Assembly (NCBI GenBank): GCA_007120385.1 | Contig: SKNT01000095.1 | Location: forward strand, 1 to 34,367 | Reading direction: 5' to 3' | Origin: Balneolales bacterium | Lineage (GTDB): Bacteria; Bacteroidota; Rhodothermia; Balneolales; Natronogracilivirgulaceae | Length of the DNA stretch: 34,367 bases | Shown here: in pieces, positions 8,447-16,841 of the stretch | How the letters are laid out: each line of letters opens with the position of its first letter | Position numbering within the stretch: the first letter of the stretch is position 1 | Program-made: the position numbers and the translations under genes | The notes under the pieces: generated by a model | Seen by the model: the letters and a program-made list of their open reading frames with translations, nothing else | What the model was told of the DNA's origin: nothing | The model's database searches: none

Positions 8447-8887
8447 ATGAAGGTCAAGCAGATTTTGTTCAAAAAAGGTGGCGAGGTATATACGGTTGAT
8501 GAAATGACAACGGTGTATGATGCTATTGCGCTGATGTCGGAAAAAGATATCGGAGCACTCGTCGTGATGTGCCGGGGGATCATGTGCGGTATCATATCGG
8601 AACGGGATTACCGGAACAAGGTGATCCTCAAGGGACGGAAATCGAAAGAGACTCCCGTCCGGGATATCATGACAAAAGATGTCAAGTGTGTAACCGAAGA
8701 GTATACCATGCAGGATTGCATGGGCATCATGTCAGGCAAAAGGATCCGCCACCTTCCCGTTATCGATGAAAAAAGAAATCTTATCGGTATCATTTCCATT
8801 GGGGATATTGTAAAAGCCATTATTGACGAACAGAAATCCGAGATCCAGAACCTGCGGGATTACATTACATCCAGTTATCCGGGGTGA
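8447..8887 (+). CDS. CBS-pair domain protein
   Basis: The 146-residue protein is made almost entirely of two CBS domains, residues about 8-62 and 75-132. The first has VYDAIALMSEKDIGALVVM then GIISERDYRNKV; the second has the repeat-typical VRDIMTKDV, IRHLPVIDE and IGIISIGDIVKAII. Stand-alone CBS pairs bind adenine nucleotides or similar ligands and act as cytoplasmic regulators; the partner cannot be read here. The frame is open from a TTG at 8366, but the ATG at 8447 has AAGGAT seven bases upstream and begins at the conserved domain, so it is preferred. Confidence 0.92.
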   Translation: MKVKQILFKKGGEVYTVDEMTTVYDAIALMSEKDIGALVVMCRGIMCGIISERDYRNKVILKGRKSKETPVRDIMTKDVKCVTEEYTMQDCMGIMSGKRIRHLPVIDEKRNLIGIISIGDIVKAIIDEQKSEIQNLRDYITSSYPG

Positions 8888-8950
8888 TTACCCCGGCTGA
8901 CAGGATACGTGAGGGGCTCCGGAAAGTACACGGCAAAGACCGCCAGGCAA

Positions 8951-8977
8951 GAACTGACGGGTTAAACCCTTCAGTTC
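8951..8977. terminator. 27-bp near-perfect palindrome
   Basis: The arms are GAACTGA-C-GGGTT and AACCC-T-TCAGTTC around a single central A, with only one mismatched position. It sits 63 bp after the CBS gene and 114 bp before the glycosyltransferase gene. As RNA it would form a strong hairpin, but no T tract follows on the plus strand. It could equally be a protein-binding operator. Confidence 0.45.
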
Positions 8978-9091
8978 AATCTTGCAGAACCCATTGAAAT
9001 AATATTGATTGACAATCGCTCCGGATGGAATATTCCGGTTTGAATTATAGCACGATCTGCAATAACTTCAGGGACCGTATACGCATTTACT

Positions 9092-10264
9092 ATGAAAATT
9101 ATTGATGTCGCTGAGTTTTACGCGGATGAGGGAGGTGGGGTCAAGACCTACATCAACCAGAAACTGCATGCCGGATCCAAAGCCGGACACGAGATCGTTG
9201 TCATTGCGCCAGGCAAAAAAGCCGGTCAGGAAGAACGGTTCGGTGGACGAGTGATCTGGGTTCCCGGTCCGGCATTGCCGGTTGACCGGCGCTATTATAT
9301 TCTGTGGAGGGAAAAAATGGTGCACGAGATCCTTGATCGGGAGAAACCCGATGTTGTGGAAGGATCATCTCCGTGGACCGGCGGCTGGTTTGCTGCCCGA
9401 TGGAAGGGGGATGCGGTGAAGACCTTCATATTTCACCAGGATCCGGTTGCGGTATACCCCCACACGTTTCTGGACAGAGTGATGTCTTTTTCAAAGGTGG
9501 ACAAGCTGTTTCTGTTTTACTGGCAGTATCTGAAAAGACTGAGCCGCCGTTATGATGCCACAATAGTGAGTGGAGACTGGCTCGCACAGCGTCTGAGCGG
9601 TTTCGGCATTAACAATCCTGTAGCCGTCCCGTTTGGTATCGACAAAACGTTTTCGTCCCCTGAACGCCGTGATACGGCACTTCGGAAAAAACTGCTGGAG
9701 GAACTCGGACTGCCCGAAGATGCGATTTTGCTGATTGGCATCAGCCGCCATCATCCTGAAAAAAGGCTGGGTACGTTGTTTGAAGGGTTCCGTCAGGCAT
9801 CCAAAGAGAGGAAAATGGGGCTTGCCATTTTCGGTGACGGTCCGTTCCGGTGGATGGTCGAGCGGCAGGCCAAAGGCATTGAACATCTCAAACTGATGGG
9901 ATACACCTCGAATCGGGAGGAACTGGCAGATTACCTTTCCAGTGCCGACTATTTTGTACACGGATCCGCAGCTGAAACCTACGGACTGGTCGTTGCCGAA
10001 GCGGTCTGCAGCGGGCTGCCAGTGGTGGTGCCCGATACCGGCGGGGCCGGTGACCTGGCAAACAGGGCTTACTCCGAAACCTACGAACCGGGAAATGCCG
10101 CCCAGCTATCCCGGGCGATCCTGAGAATTATTGACCGGAGCCGCCCTGAAATGGTCGAGGCATGTGCCAGGGCGGCAAAAGAATCCATTGGCACCATGGA
10201 TGACCACTTCAAGCTGCTATTTAAAGTGTACCAGAATCTGGTAGACGAAAAAAGGGTCCGTTGA
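9092..10264 (+). CDS. Glycosyltransferase family 4 (GT-B fold)
   Basis: The 390-residue enzyme has the two-domain GT-B layout. The N-terminal acceptor domain carries the glycine-rich start EFYADEGGGVKTY, typical of GT4 enzymes. The C-terminal donor domain includes LIGISRHHPEKRLGTLFE, LAIFGDGPF and the GT4 E-x7-E motif at E295 and E303 in AAETYGLVVAEAV, followed by GLPVVVPDTGG. It transfers a sugar from an activated nucleotide donor, probably for a glycolipid or envelope glycan; the substrate cannot be deduced. No signal peptide, so cytoplasmic or peripheral. It stands alone, without a polysaccharide cluster. Confidence 0.92.
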   Translation: MKIIDVAEFYADEGGGVKTYINQKLHAGSKAGHEIVVIAPGKKAGQEERFGGRVIWVPGPALPVDRRYYILWREKMVHEILDREKPDVVEGSSPWTGGWFAARWKGDAVKTFIFHQDPVAVYPHTFLDRVMSFSKVDKLFLFYWQYLKRLSRRYDATIVSGDWLAQRLSGFGINNPVAVPFGIDKTFSSPERRDTALRKKLLEELGLPEDAILLIGISRHHPEKRLGTLFEGFRQASKERKMGLAIFGDGPFRWMVERQAKGIEHLKLMGYTSNREELADYLSSADYFVHGSAAETYGLVVAEAVCSGLPVVVPDTGGAGDLANRAYSETYEPGNAAQLSRAILRIIDRSRPEMVEACARAAKESIGTMDDHFKLLFKVYQNLVDEKRVR

Positions 10265-10287
10265 GTGGGGCCTGGCTGGGGCCGAGC

Positions 10288-10941
10288 TCAGAATCTTCCG
10301 AACCGAAGGCCCAGTATCCCTGAAAAACCGGAGAGTTCCGAACTGTCGGTTCCATCCAGGTTGACATTGGCTGTGTACCGGTAGTAGCCGCCGGCGCTGA
10401 TCCGGAACCAGTTGGTCACGTTCAGAAAGACGTTAACGCCCGGCTGCGCCACGAAATACTGGTCCCGGGTCTTTTCGACGTCAATATTGCGGTTGTCGTA
10501 ACGCACGGATCCGGATCCGATGAGCAGCTGGGTGCCGAAGTGCATCAGGCGGAAGGAGCGGTTCACATACTCCATCTCAAATCCGCCGTAGTTGATTCGG
10601 ATATCCGGACGCTCAATGGTCTCATGTTGCCAGTTGACAGCTGCTGCCTCGGGCGTGGTCCGGTATCCCGCCAGACCGATGTGCAGAGTGTGTTGCGGCG
10701 ACAGGTTCAGGATCCATGCCCCCCGTGTTCCTCTGAGCAGAACTACCTCACCATTAATGCTTGTGACGCCGTAAATAAGGGATCCGAAACCGCCATGACG
10801 CACTTCGGATGTTACAAGTGTCTGTGTTCTCGGGCGTTCACTGAAAGACCATGTCTGGTGTGTGTCCTGTGCAGCCGCCATACCGGAAAGCGCCAGGCCG
10901 CAGAGCAAGACTGCAGCCAGAAATGTGGAGAATGGTTTCAT
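10288..10941 (-). CDS. Outer-membrane beta-barrel-like protein (paralogue A)
   Basis: The 217-residue protein has a signal peptide ending near AAAQ (residues 1-25) and then alternating polar/hydrophobic strands: TLHIGLAGYR, IRINYGGFEMEYV, TQLLIGSGSV, FRISAGGYYRYT and SGILGLRFGRF. The C-terminal aromatic residue is the barrel-assembly signal. Size and pattern fit an eight-strand barrel. It shares the order RHGGFGS, the NYGGFEMEY strand and the barrel end with the next gene upstream, so the two arose by duplication. No specific family or function recognised. Confidence 0.8.
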   Translation of the reverse strand: MKPFSTFLAAVLLCGLALSGMAAAQDTHQTWSFSERPRTQTLVTSEVRHGGFGSLIYGVTSINGEVVLLRGTRGAWILNLSPQHTLHIGLAGYRTTPEAAAVNWQHETIERPDIRINYGGFEMEYVNRSFRLMHFGTQLLIGSGSVRYDNRNIDVEKTRDQYFVAQPGVNVFLNVTNWFRISAGGYYRYTANVNLDGTDSSELSGFSGILGLRFGRF

Positions 10942-10985
10942 TGCGTATATATGTCAGAAGTATATGGGTTGGTGGGAGGTGGATC

Positions 10986-11633
10986 TCAGAAAGAACCAAA
11001 CTTGAAGGTGAGCACCGCGTTGACACCGGAGAAATCGCTGTCGCGGAAGCCGCCATAGTCAATTCCACTTGTGAATCGGTAGGACAGGCCCCCGGCTACC
11101 CGGAAGAAACTGGCCACATTCAGTTCGGCGTGAAGACCTGGCTCAAAGACGAAAAAGGCATTGGCGTCGTCGTCAAAATGGTCCAGATTCTGGTCGCGTA
11201 CGGTGATGCCCCCGGCTCCGATGAGTGTGGATGCCGTCAGATGCACCAGGCGGTAGGTCTGATTGGTGTATTCGATCTCTAATCCGCCATAGCCGATACC
11301 GGCCAGCTCCTTTCTTTCCGGATCAATTGGCTGTGGCAGGCGATGTTCGGTTACAAGTCCGTATCCACCCCCGCCGAGGGAAATACTGTGCTGGTTGGAA
11401 AAATTGATGATCCAGCCGCCGCGTCCGCCTACCCAGACAGCCCCGTCTCCGTCAATGCTGCCGAAGCGGATCACCGGTCCGCCGAATCCGCCGTGTGAAA
11501 CATCGCCGCTGAACAGTGTCTGGGTTTCCTGGGCTGCTGCTTCCTGCTGCGGCAAAGCTGCCAGCGCCAAACAAGCCAGTACAAGAATGGGGATGCAAAA
11601 CAGTTTTTTTAATATTAATATTTTGTTTCTCAT
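10986..11633 (-). CDS. Outer-membrane beta-barrel-like protein (paralogue B)
   Basis: The 215-residue paralogue is transcribed first and its stop is 44 bp before the start of paralogue A, so they probably form an operon. It has a signal peptide (residues 1-35, ending EAAAQ), the shared SHGGFGGP segment, a glycine-rich strand (ISLGGGGYGLV), GYGGLEIEYTNQTYR, the strand FFRVAGGLSYRFTS and the terminal LTFKFGSF ending in Phe. This is consistent with an eight-strand outer-membrane barrel. The function is unknown. Confidence 0.8.
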   Translation of the reverse strand: MRNKILILKKLFCIPILVLACLALAALPQQEAAAQETQTLFSGDVSHGGFGGPVIRFGSIDGDGAVWVGGRGGWIINFSNQHSISLGGGGYGLVTEHRLPQPIDPERKELAGIGYGGLEIEYTNQTYRLVHLTASTLIGAGGITVRDQNLDHFDDDANAFFVFEPGLHAELNVASFFRVAGGLSYRFTSGIDYGGFRDSDFSGVNAVLTFKFGSF

Positions 11634-11828
11634 GTCGATTACCTGAAGCTCTAATATGGTATATTTGTGAAATTTCCTGTAATGTGATACCTGATAACAA
11701 GTTGCACGGGTGTGACGGATGGGGGCGAGTTATTCATCATCATCACGGCCGGTTTGTTGCGTTCATCCTACGTTGCAGGAAGAGAAAAGTTTCACAATCA
11801 TACCCCCATTTTCATAACTCCGTACGTC

Positions 11829-12614
11829 ATGAAAAGTCAGTTCCGCAACGGTGTTGCCGCATTGGCGGCTATCGTATTACTGCCGGGTGGATTTGAACAT
11901 TTTCCGGTGCAGCCAAACTTCCGGCAGACGGATGCCGCCGAGGTCATCCGGCGCATGGAGGACACCATGCGGGGTGAGTCGAGCTATTCCGTAATGACGA
12001 TGAAGATTGAGCGGCCCCGCTATTCACGCGAGGTCACCATGCGTGCATGGGCGCTGGGAGAAGATTATTCGCTGATCCTGGTGACAGCTCCCGCCCGCGA
12101 CGAGGGAACCGTATTTCTCAAGCGTCGCAATGAGATATGGAATTTTGTGCCATCCATTGACCGGACCATCAAAATGCCCCCATCCATGATGTCCGAATCC
12201 TGGATGGGATCGGATTTCACCAACGACGACCTGGTCAGGGAAAGCTCCGTCGTGGAGGATTACGAGCACCGGATCCTGCGGACGGAAGCTTATGAGGGGT
12301 ACGATTGTTATGTGCTGGAGCTGGTTCCAAAACCGGAAAAGCCGATCGTCTGGGGCAAGGTCCTTGTCTGGGTCAGCATGGAGAGCTACATGCAGCTGCG
12401 TGTGGAGAATTACGACCAGCGCGGCGAGCTGGCCAATACCATGGTGCTGGATCAGATTTTGGAGCTTGGGGGACGCACCCTTCCCACCCGAATGACGCTC
12501 ATTCCTGCAGATCGCCCGCAGCAGCGTACCATTCTGACCTTCCGTGAAATGCAGTTTGACATTGACATCGACGAATCGTTTTTCACACAGCAGAAGATGC
12601 GCCGCGTAAGATAA
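11829..12614 (+). CDS. LolA-like exported protein (outer-membrane lipoprotein-sorting family)
   Basis: The 261-residue protein has a signal peptide and then the LolA-like fold seen next to lipoprotein or lipid transport systems. Family features are DAAEVIRRMEDTMRG at the N-terminus, VTMRAWALGEDYSLILVTAP, DEGTVFLKRRNEIWNFVPS, the central MMSESWMGSDFTNDDLV and the late WVSMESYMQLRVENYDQ. Such proteins bind acyl chains in a hydrophobic cleft and work with ABC permeases. The frame is open from 11712, but the ATG at 11829 begins directly with the signal peptide and is chosen. The two permease genes follow after 35 bp, pointing to one operon. Confidence 0.9.
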   Translation: MKSQFRNGVAALAAIVLLPGGFEHFPVQPNFRQTDAAEVIRRMEDTMRGESSYSVMTMKIERPRYSREVTMRAWALGEDYSLILVTAPARDEGTVFLKRRNEIWNFVPSIDRTIKMPPSMMSESWMGSDFTNDDLVRESSVVEDYEHRILRTEAYEGYDCYVLELVPKPEKPIVWGKVLVWVSMESYMQLRVENYDQRGELANTMVLDQILELGGRTLPTRMTLIPADRPQQRTILTFREMQFDIDIDESFFTQQKMRRVR

Positions 12615-12649
12615 TTCATATCGAGAACTTTTCCTTCCATCCCACTTCA

Positions 12650-13870
12650 ATGTATTTTAAACTGGCCTGGCGCAATATCTGGCGAAACAAGCGGCGAACG
12701 ATGATCACCGTATCCTCCATCATGTTCGCGGTGGTTTTTGCCCTTTTTGTGGAATCCATAGAGCGGGGTGCGCACGACCTGATGATCGACAACATGACCC
12801 GTTTCCATACCGGTTACATGCAGGTCCAGGACTATCGCTACAAGAACGAGCCGTCGCTCGACAATTCTTTTTACTACGAGGATGATATCGGTGACTGGAT
12901 CGGGAAAAACGGAAATCTCGTTGCTTTTTCCATACCGCGGATCGAGACATTCATGCTTGCCGCCGGAGAGGAGCATACCCGGGGTGCCATTGTCATGGGG
13001 ACCGATCTGGCAGGCGAGAACAGACTCAACAATCTGGAGGAAAGGCTCATTGATGGGCGGTTTTTTGAACCGGGTGAGGGAACGGCTGTGCTTGGTGAAA
13101 GGCTGGCCGATCGGCTTGGCCTTGCCGTGGGCGATACGCTGGTGCTGCTGGGGCAGGGCCGGTTCGGCATGACGGCCGCCGGGAAGTTCAAAGTGGCGGG
13201 ACTGATCCGGCACCCGCTCAGGGAAATGAACAACCAGATCGTCTACATATCCCTGCCCGATGCCCAGTGGCTGCTTTCTGCCGAGGATCACATTACGGCC
13301 CTGCTGGTAACTCCGGATCACGTGCGCCACACCGAAACCGTGGCCGGGATGCTTCGCAGCGGCTTTGACAATGAGGAGCTGCGGGTTCAGACATGGCCGG
13401 AAATGATGCCGGAACTGCTGGAAGCACTGGCGTTTGACCGGGCCAGCACGCGCGTGATGATGATCATTCTCTATGTGGTCATCGGTTTCGGGATTTTCGG
13501 CACGATCCTGACCATGACCCTGGAGCGGCTGCGTGAGTTCGGCATCCTGCTGTCGGTCGGCATGCACCGCCTGAGACTGGCGCTGGTCGTTTTCATTGAA
13601 ACGTTCTTCATAAGTGTGCTCGGTGTGCTGATCGGATTCGTCCTGGGGTTTTTTGTCATTCTCTATTTTCATTACAACCCGATCCGCCTGGGCGGTGATA
13701 TGGAGGCGGTAGTGCAGGAATGGGGGATTGAGCCCATCATGCCCGCGGCGCTGGCCCCGGATATTTTCCTCTGGCAGGGGATGATCATATTTATCCTGGC
13801 CACGGTAATCTGCCTGTATCCCGGCATCAAGATATTTACCCTGAACATCCTCGATTCGGCAAGGAACTGA
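12650..13870 (+). CDS. ABC transporter permease, FtsX/LolC-type (first)
   Basis: The 406-residue protein has the LolC/MacB-type layout: a cytosolic start (YFKLAWRNIWRNKRR), one helix (about residues 20-40), a large periplasmic domain (about 42-265), then three helices in the FtsX region, including TRVMMIILYVVIGFGIFG, LALVVFIETFFISVLGVLIG and MIIFILATVICLYPGIKI. It lies between the LolA-like gene and a second permease. The likely role is moving lipids, lipoproteins or other amphipathic cargo from the inner membrane. No ATPase is encoded on the protein. Confidence 0.92.
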   Translation: MYFKLAWRNIWRNKRRTMITVSSIMFAVVFALFVESIERGAHDLMIDNMTRFHTGYMQVQDYRYKNEPSLDNSFYYEDDIGDWIGKNGNLVAFSIPRIETFMLAAGEEHTRGAIVMGTDLAGENRLNNLEERLIDGRFFEPGEGTAVLGERLADRLGLAVGDTLVLLGQGRFGMTAAGKFKVAGLIRHPLREMNNQIVYISLPDAQWLLSAEDHITALLVTPDHVRHTETVAGMLRSGFDNEELRVQTWPEMMPELLEALAFDRASTRVMMIILYVVIGFGIFGTILTMTLERLREFGILLSVGMHRLRLALVVFIETFFISVLGVLIGFVLGFFVILYFHYNPIRLGGDMEAVVQEWGIEPIMPAALAPDIFLWQGMIIFILATVICLYPGIKIFTLNILDSARN

Positions 13871-13871
13871 C

Positions 13872-15092
13872 ATGAACATGCTGCTGACCATATCGTGGCG
13901 CAACATCTGGCGGCATCCGGCCAGAAGCGGGGTGTTGCTGGGCGCTATCGTGGCCGGACTCTGGGCGGGAATCATGGTTTCATCCCTGACCAACGGCTGG
14001 GTGAAGCAGCGGTTTGACAACATGATACTGGAAGAGCTTACGCACGTGCAGATCCACCATCCGGAATTCCTTACGGAAAGAGAATCCGCGATGCACATCG
14101 ACCGGGCCGATGACCTGATGCGCTTTCTGGAGCAGGATAACCGTGTCCGGAATTTCACTCCGCGCACGCTCTCCGACGCGATGATCCAGTCCCCGCTCAC
14201 CTCATCGGGCGTACAGATCCGCGGTATCGATATCCACAGGGAACCCCGCACGACCACCTTTCATGAAAACCTTACGAAAGGCGAGTATCTCGATGCCGAT
14301 ATACGCAATCCGATCCTGCTGGGGGAACAGCTTGCGAAAAAACTTAATGTTGCTGTCGGAAACCGGGTGGTTCTTTCATTTCAGGATCTGGACAACCACA
14401 TAACAGCCGGATCCTTCAATGTCACCGGCCTGTTTCGAAGCGCATCCACCCCGTACGATGAACGTAATGTTTTTGTTCGGGCCGAAGATTTAAATGCGCT
14501 TTTGACGGACCGCACCATCTGGCATGAAATAGCCATACTTCTGCATGATGAGTCGATGAGCAATGCCCTGGCTTTGGACCTGAACCGGGAGTTCGACGGT
14601 ATTGCCGCCGAGACATGGTACGAGCTGTCGCCCGAGCTCAGGTACATCACCGATATGGGCGGGTCCATGACCTTCTACATCATGGTGGTGATCATGCTGG
14701 CGCTCGCGTTCGGCATCCTGAATACCATGCTGATGGCCATATTCGAGCGCATGCGTGAACTGGGCATGCTCATGGCCGTGGGGATGAGCAAGATCCGGAT
14801 TTTCCTGATGATCATGCTGGAATCGGTGATCCTCACGCTCACGGGTGCCGTTGTCGGACTTGCCATAGCACACATAAGTGTGAATTATCTGTCCAGGAAG
14901 GGCCTGGACATGACCAGTGTCGGCGGCGAATCCATGGCCGAGTTTGGCTATGACGCGGTAGTTTATCCCATTGCCGCCACCGGAGATTACATCACAACCA
15001 TCCTGCTGGTGGCCTTCACGGCCATACTTGCCGCGGTATATCCCGCCATAAAAGCATTGCGCCTGAATCCTGTTGAAGTGATCAAAGACTGA
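13872..15092 (+). CDS. ABC transporter permease, FtsX/LolE-type (second)
   Basis: The 406-residue protein starts one base after the stop of the first permease and has the same topology: MNMLLTISWRNIWRHPARSG, helix 1, a periplasmic domain, then FtsX helices with MRELGMLMAVGMSKIRIF between them. It ends with the FtsX-typical IKALRLNPVEVIKD. The pair probably forms a heterodimer as LolC and LolE do. No ATP-binding subunit gene follows, although similar clusters usually contain one; it must be supplied from elsewhere. Confidence 0.92.
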   Translation: MNMLLTISWRNIWRHPARSGVLLGAIVAGLWAGIMVSSLTNGWVKQRFDNMILEELTHVQIHHPEFLTERESAMHIDRADDLMRFLEQDNRVRNFTPRTLSDAMIQSPLTSSGVQIRGIDIHREPRTTTFHENLTKGEYLDADIRNPILLGEQLAKKLNVAVGNRVVLSFQDLDNHITAGSFNVTGLFRSASTPYDERNVFVRAEDLNALLTDRTIWHEIAILLHDESMSNALALDLNREFDGIAAETWYELSPELRYITDMGGSMTFYIMVVIMLALAFGILNTMLMAIFERMRELGMLMAVGMSKIRIFLMIMLESVILTLTGAVVGLAIAHISVNYLSRKGLDMTSVGGESMAEFGYDAVVYPIAATGDYITTILLVAFTAILAAVYPAIKALRLNPVEVIKD

Positions 15093-15098
15093 CGCACC

Positions 15099-15146
15099 AT
15101 GGCTTTTTATCTGAGAAAAGGACTTAATTTCAGACCGGTTCGGCCC
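15099..15146 (+). pseudogene. Remnant of a DUF4236-like gene start
   Basis: Six bases after the permease stop is an ATG whose first 15 codons read MAFYLRKGLNFRPVR, very close to the start of DUF4236 proteins (typically followed by NLSKSG). After this point the frame has no such continuation in any of the three forward frames and reads PCSPPGGN. It looks like a gene start whose remainder was deleted or replaced. The match is short, so confidence is limited. Confidence 0.33.
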
Positions 15147-15218
15147 TGTTCGCCGCCCGGCGGCAACACCTGCTGGACGCACAAAGCTGACCGTCAACGT
15201 GTGCATAAGACTGATCGA

Positions 15219-15236
15219 CAAAACTTCGAAGTTTTG
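15219..15236. terminator. 18-bp perfect palindrome between convergent genes
   Basis: CAAAACTTCGAAGTTTTG is a perfect palindrome, with a second 6-bp inverted repeat CTGGCT/AGCCAG close by (15245-15270). It lies between the ends of the permease operon and the PLP-enzyme gene, so a bidirectional terminator is plausible, although the stem is A/T-rich. Confidence 0.45.
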
Positions 15237-15279
15237 CTGACAACACTGGCTGAAAGTGTAGCCAGCACTATCGCATTCC

Positions 15280-16536
15280 CTATACCTGTTCCAGGGCCTG
15301 CTCAATATCCCAGATAAGGTCCTTGATGTGCTCCACACCGATCGAAAGGCGCACCAGTTTATCGGTAACGGAAACTTCCGCCAGGTGTGCCTTCTCCACC
15401 CCGGCATGGGTCATAGTGGAGGGATGTTCCACAAGCGACTCGGTTCCCCCCAGACTTACTGCCAGTTTAATGAGTTTGAGTGCATTAATGAACCGGAACG
15501 CCTCGGCCTCGCCGCCCTTGATATCGAATGAGACCATGGCCCCGGTGGATTTGTATTGACGCTCAAAGATCTCGTAAGCCCGTGTTCCCGGTGGGATCAG
15601 TCCCAGATAGTACACCTTTTCCACCTTGGGGTGTCCGTTCAGGAACTCAGCCACCCGCCGTGCATTTTTTGCCTGCTTCTCCATGCGCACCTTCAATGTC
15701 TCCAGACTGCGCATAAGCAGCCAGCCGGTATGGGGTGATGCCATATTGCCCAGCAGTGTACGCAGGTACTTGACCCTTGTGATCACCTCCTTGCTGCCAC
15801 AGCAGGCCCCGGCGATCAGGTCGCTGTGTCCACCAATGTACTTGGTAGCCGAATAGATGGAGAAATCGGCCCCATGCTTGAGCGGCTGCTGCCAGATCGG
15901 ACCCATGAAGGTGTTGTCGACCGCAAGGTATACCTTTTTATCAACCGTACTTCTGTTATCGGCTATCTTCTTGCAGCAGGCGATATCGATAAGCGCGTTG
16001 GTCGGGTTGGTCGGGGTCTCGATGAAGATCATGGCCAGCTTGTCGGCCCGGCCGGTTTGTTCGAGGACCTGCTCGATCTCCTTTCTTTGCTGGTGCGGCT
16101 TGAAACCGACTGTGTGCACCCCGATTTTGGGCAGAAAATGGTGGATGAAGTGGTCGGTTCCACCATAAAGCGGAATGCTGTGAAGCAGCAGGTCGCCGGG
16201 TTTTAGGAACTCCAGAAGTACGGTAGTGATGGCGGACATGCCGCTCTCAAATACCGCGCAGTCTTCGGCCTTGTCCCAGAGTGTCAGACGGTTTTCCAGG
16301 ATCTCCAGGTCCGGATTGTTGATGCGGCTGTAGATAAGGCCGGGCTCCTCGTCGGGATACTGTTCGCGGAGACCGTAGGCCACTTCAAAAAAGGCCTTCC
16401 CCTCTTCGGCAGTCTTGAACACGAACGTGGATGTGAGGAAGATGGGGGACTTGATGGCGCCTTCCGATAACGACGGCTTGTAGCCGTAGGACATCATCAG
16501 GCTTTCCGGCCGGAAGGAATGCTTCTTATTCTTCAT
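15280..16536 (-). CDS. Trans-sulfuration PLP enzyme (cystathionine gamma-synthase / methionine gamma-lyase family)
   Basis: The 418-residue protein is a full-length Cys/Met metabolism PLP enzyme. Visible motifs are SPIFLTSTFVF near the N-terminus, YSRINNPDLEILENRL, ESGMSAITTVLLE, IETPTNPTNALIDI, the cofactor-stacking VDNTFMGP and the Schiff-base lysine K232 in YSATKYIGGHSDL, then SLGGTESLVEHPSTMTH near the end. It acts in the cytoplasm on sulfur amino acids; synthase and lyase activities cannot be separated by motif alone. The start is supported by AGGAG ending three bases upstream of the ATG. Its leader contains nested inverted repeats (16630-16701). Confidence 0.93.
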   Translation of the reverse strand: MKNKKHSFRPESLMMSYGYKPSLSEGAIKSPIFLTSTFVFKTAEEGKAFFEVAYGLREQYPDEEPGLIYSRINNPDLEILENRLTLWDKAEDCAVFESGMSAITTVLLEFLKPGDLLLHSIPLYGGTDHFIHHFLPKIGVHTVGFKPHQQRKEIEQVLEQTGRADKLAMIFIETPTNPTNALIDIACCKKIADNRSTVDKKVYLAVDNTFMGPIWQQPLKHGADFSIYSATKYIGGHSDLIAGACCGSKEVITRVKYLRTLLGNMASPHTGWLLMRSLETLKVRMEKQAKNARRVAEFLNGHPKVEKVYYLGLIPPGTRAYEIFERQYKSTGAMVSFDIKGGEAEAFRFINALKLIKLAVSLGGTESLVEHPSTMTHAGVEKAHLAEVSVTDKLVRLSIGVEHIKDLIWDIEQALEQV

Positions 16537-16841
16537 AACTCTCCTATTAATGATATTGGTGCTTTGTAATGCCCCTTCTGAAATATTCTATGGCAGGGTC
16601 GACCGGAAACTTTGATCGATCTGATGCAAGGCAACCCTGGGCAGGCACCGCCAACTGCGAATAAGTGACTGCAGTGCCTGCATCCAATATAAAAGGTTGC
16701 CACGATATTTATTCATTTCTTTTTAATAAATTGATGAACCCGGGCTCATATGCTGTTGTGCGGATTGGTATTGCAGTGATGCTTTCTTATCATGCACGGG
16801 TAAAAAGTCAAAAAAATACTGCATGACACCAGAGGTACCAG
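16537..16841. other. Divergent promoter region of the PLP enzyme and the SLC12-like transporter
   Basis: This 305-bp gap holds the promoters of both divergent genes. The notable content is the nested inverted repeat at 16630-16701, listed separately. The remainder is AT-rich (16690-16740) and shows no gene. Confidence 0.4.
16630..16701. promoter_or_regulatory. Nested inverted repeats, candidate structured leader or operator
   Basis: An outer pair GGCAACC (16630-16636) and GGTTGCC (16695-16701) encloses an inner perfect pair GCAGGCAC (16641-16648) and GTGCCTGC (16674-16681). The strands between them could extend the hairpin slightly (TGC with GCA). It lies about 95 bp upstream of the PLP-enzyme start and 140 bp upstream of the SLC12-like start, so it could be a leader RNA of either gene or a protein site. 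It does not satisfy the SAM-I riboswitch core. Confidence 0.5.

Noticed and set aside
12647-14257. 536-codon minus-strand frame opposite the two permeases
   Set aside because: It is His-, Gln- and Asp-rich without a recognisable fold, spans two real genes, and is a codon-use shadow.
16600-16680. SAM riboswitch-like core near GATGCAAGGCAACC
   Set aside because: GGCAACC and a following GGCACC resemble parts of SAM-I, and the sulfur amino acid gene is adjacent. But the matching orientation faces the transporter, and the GAGGGA and GGTGC-type joining segments and the first helix are missing.
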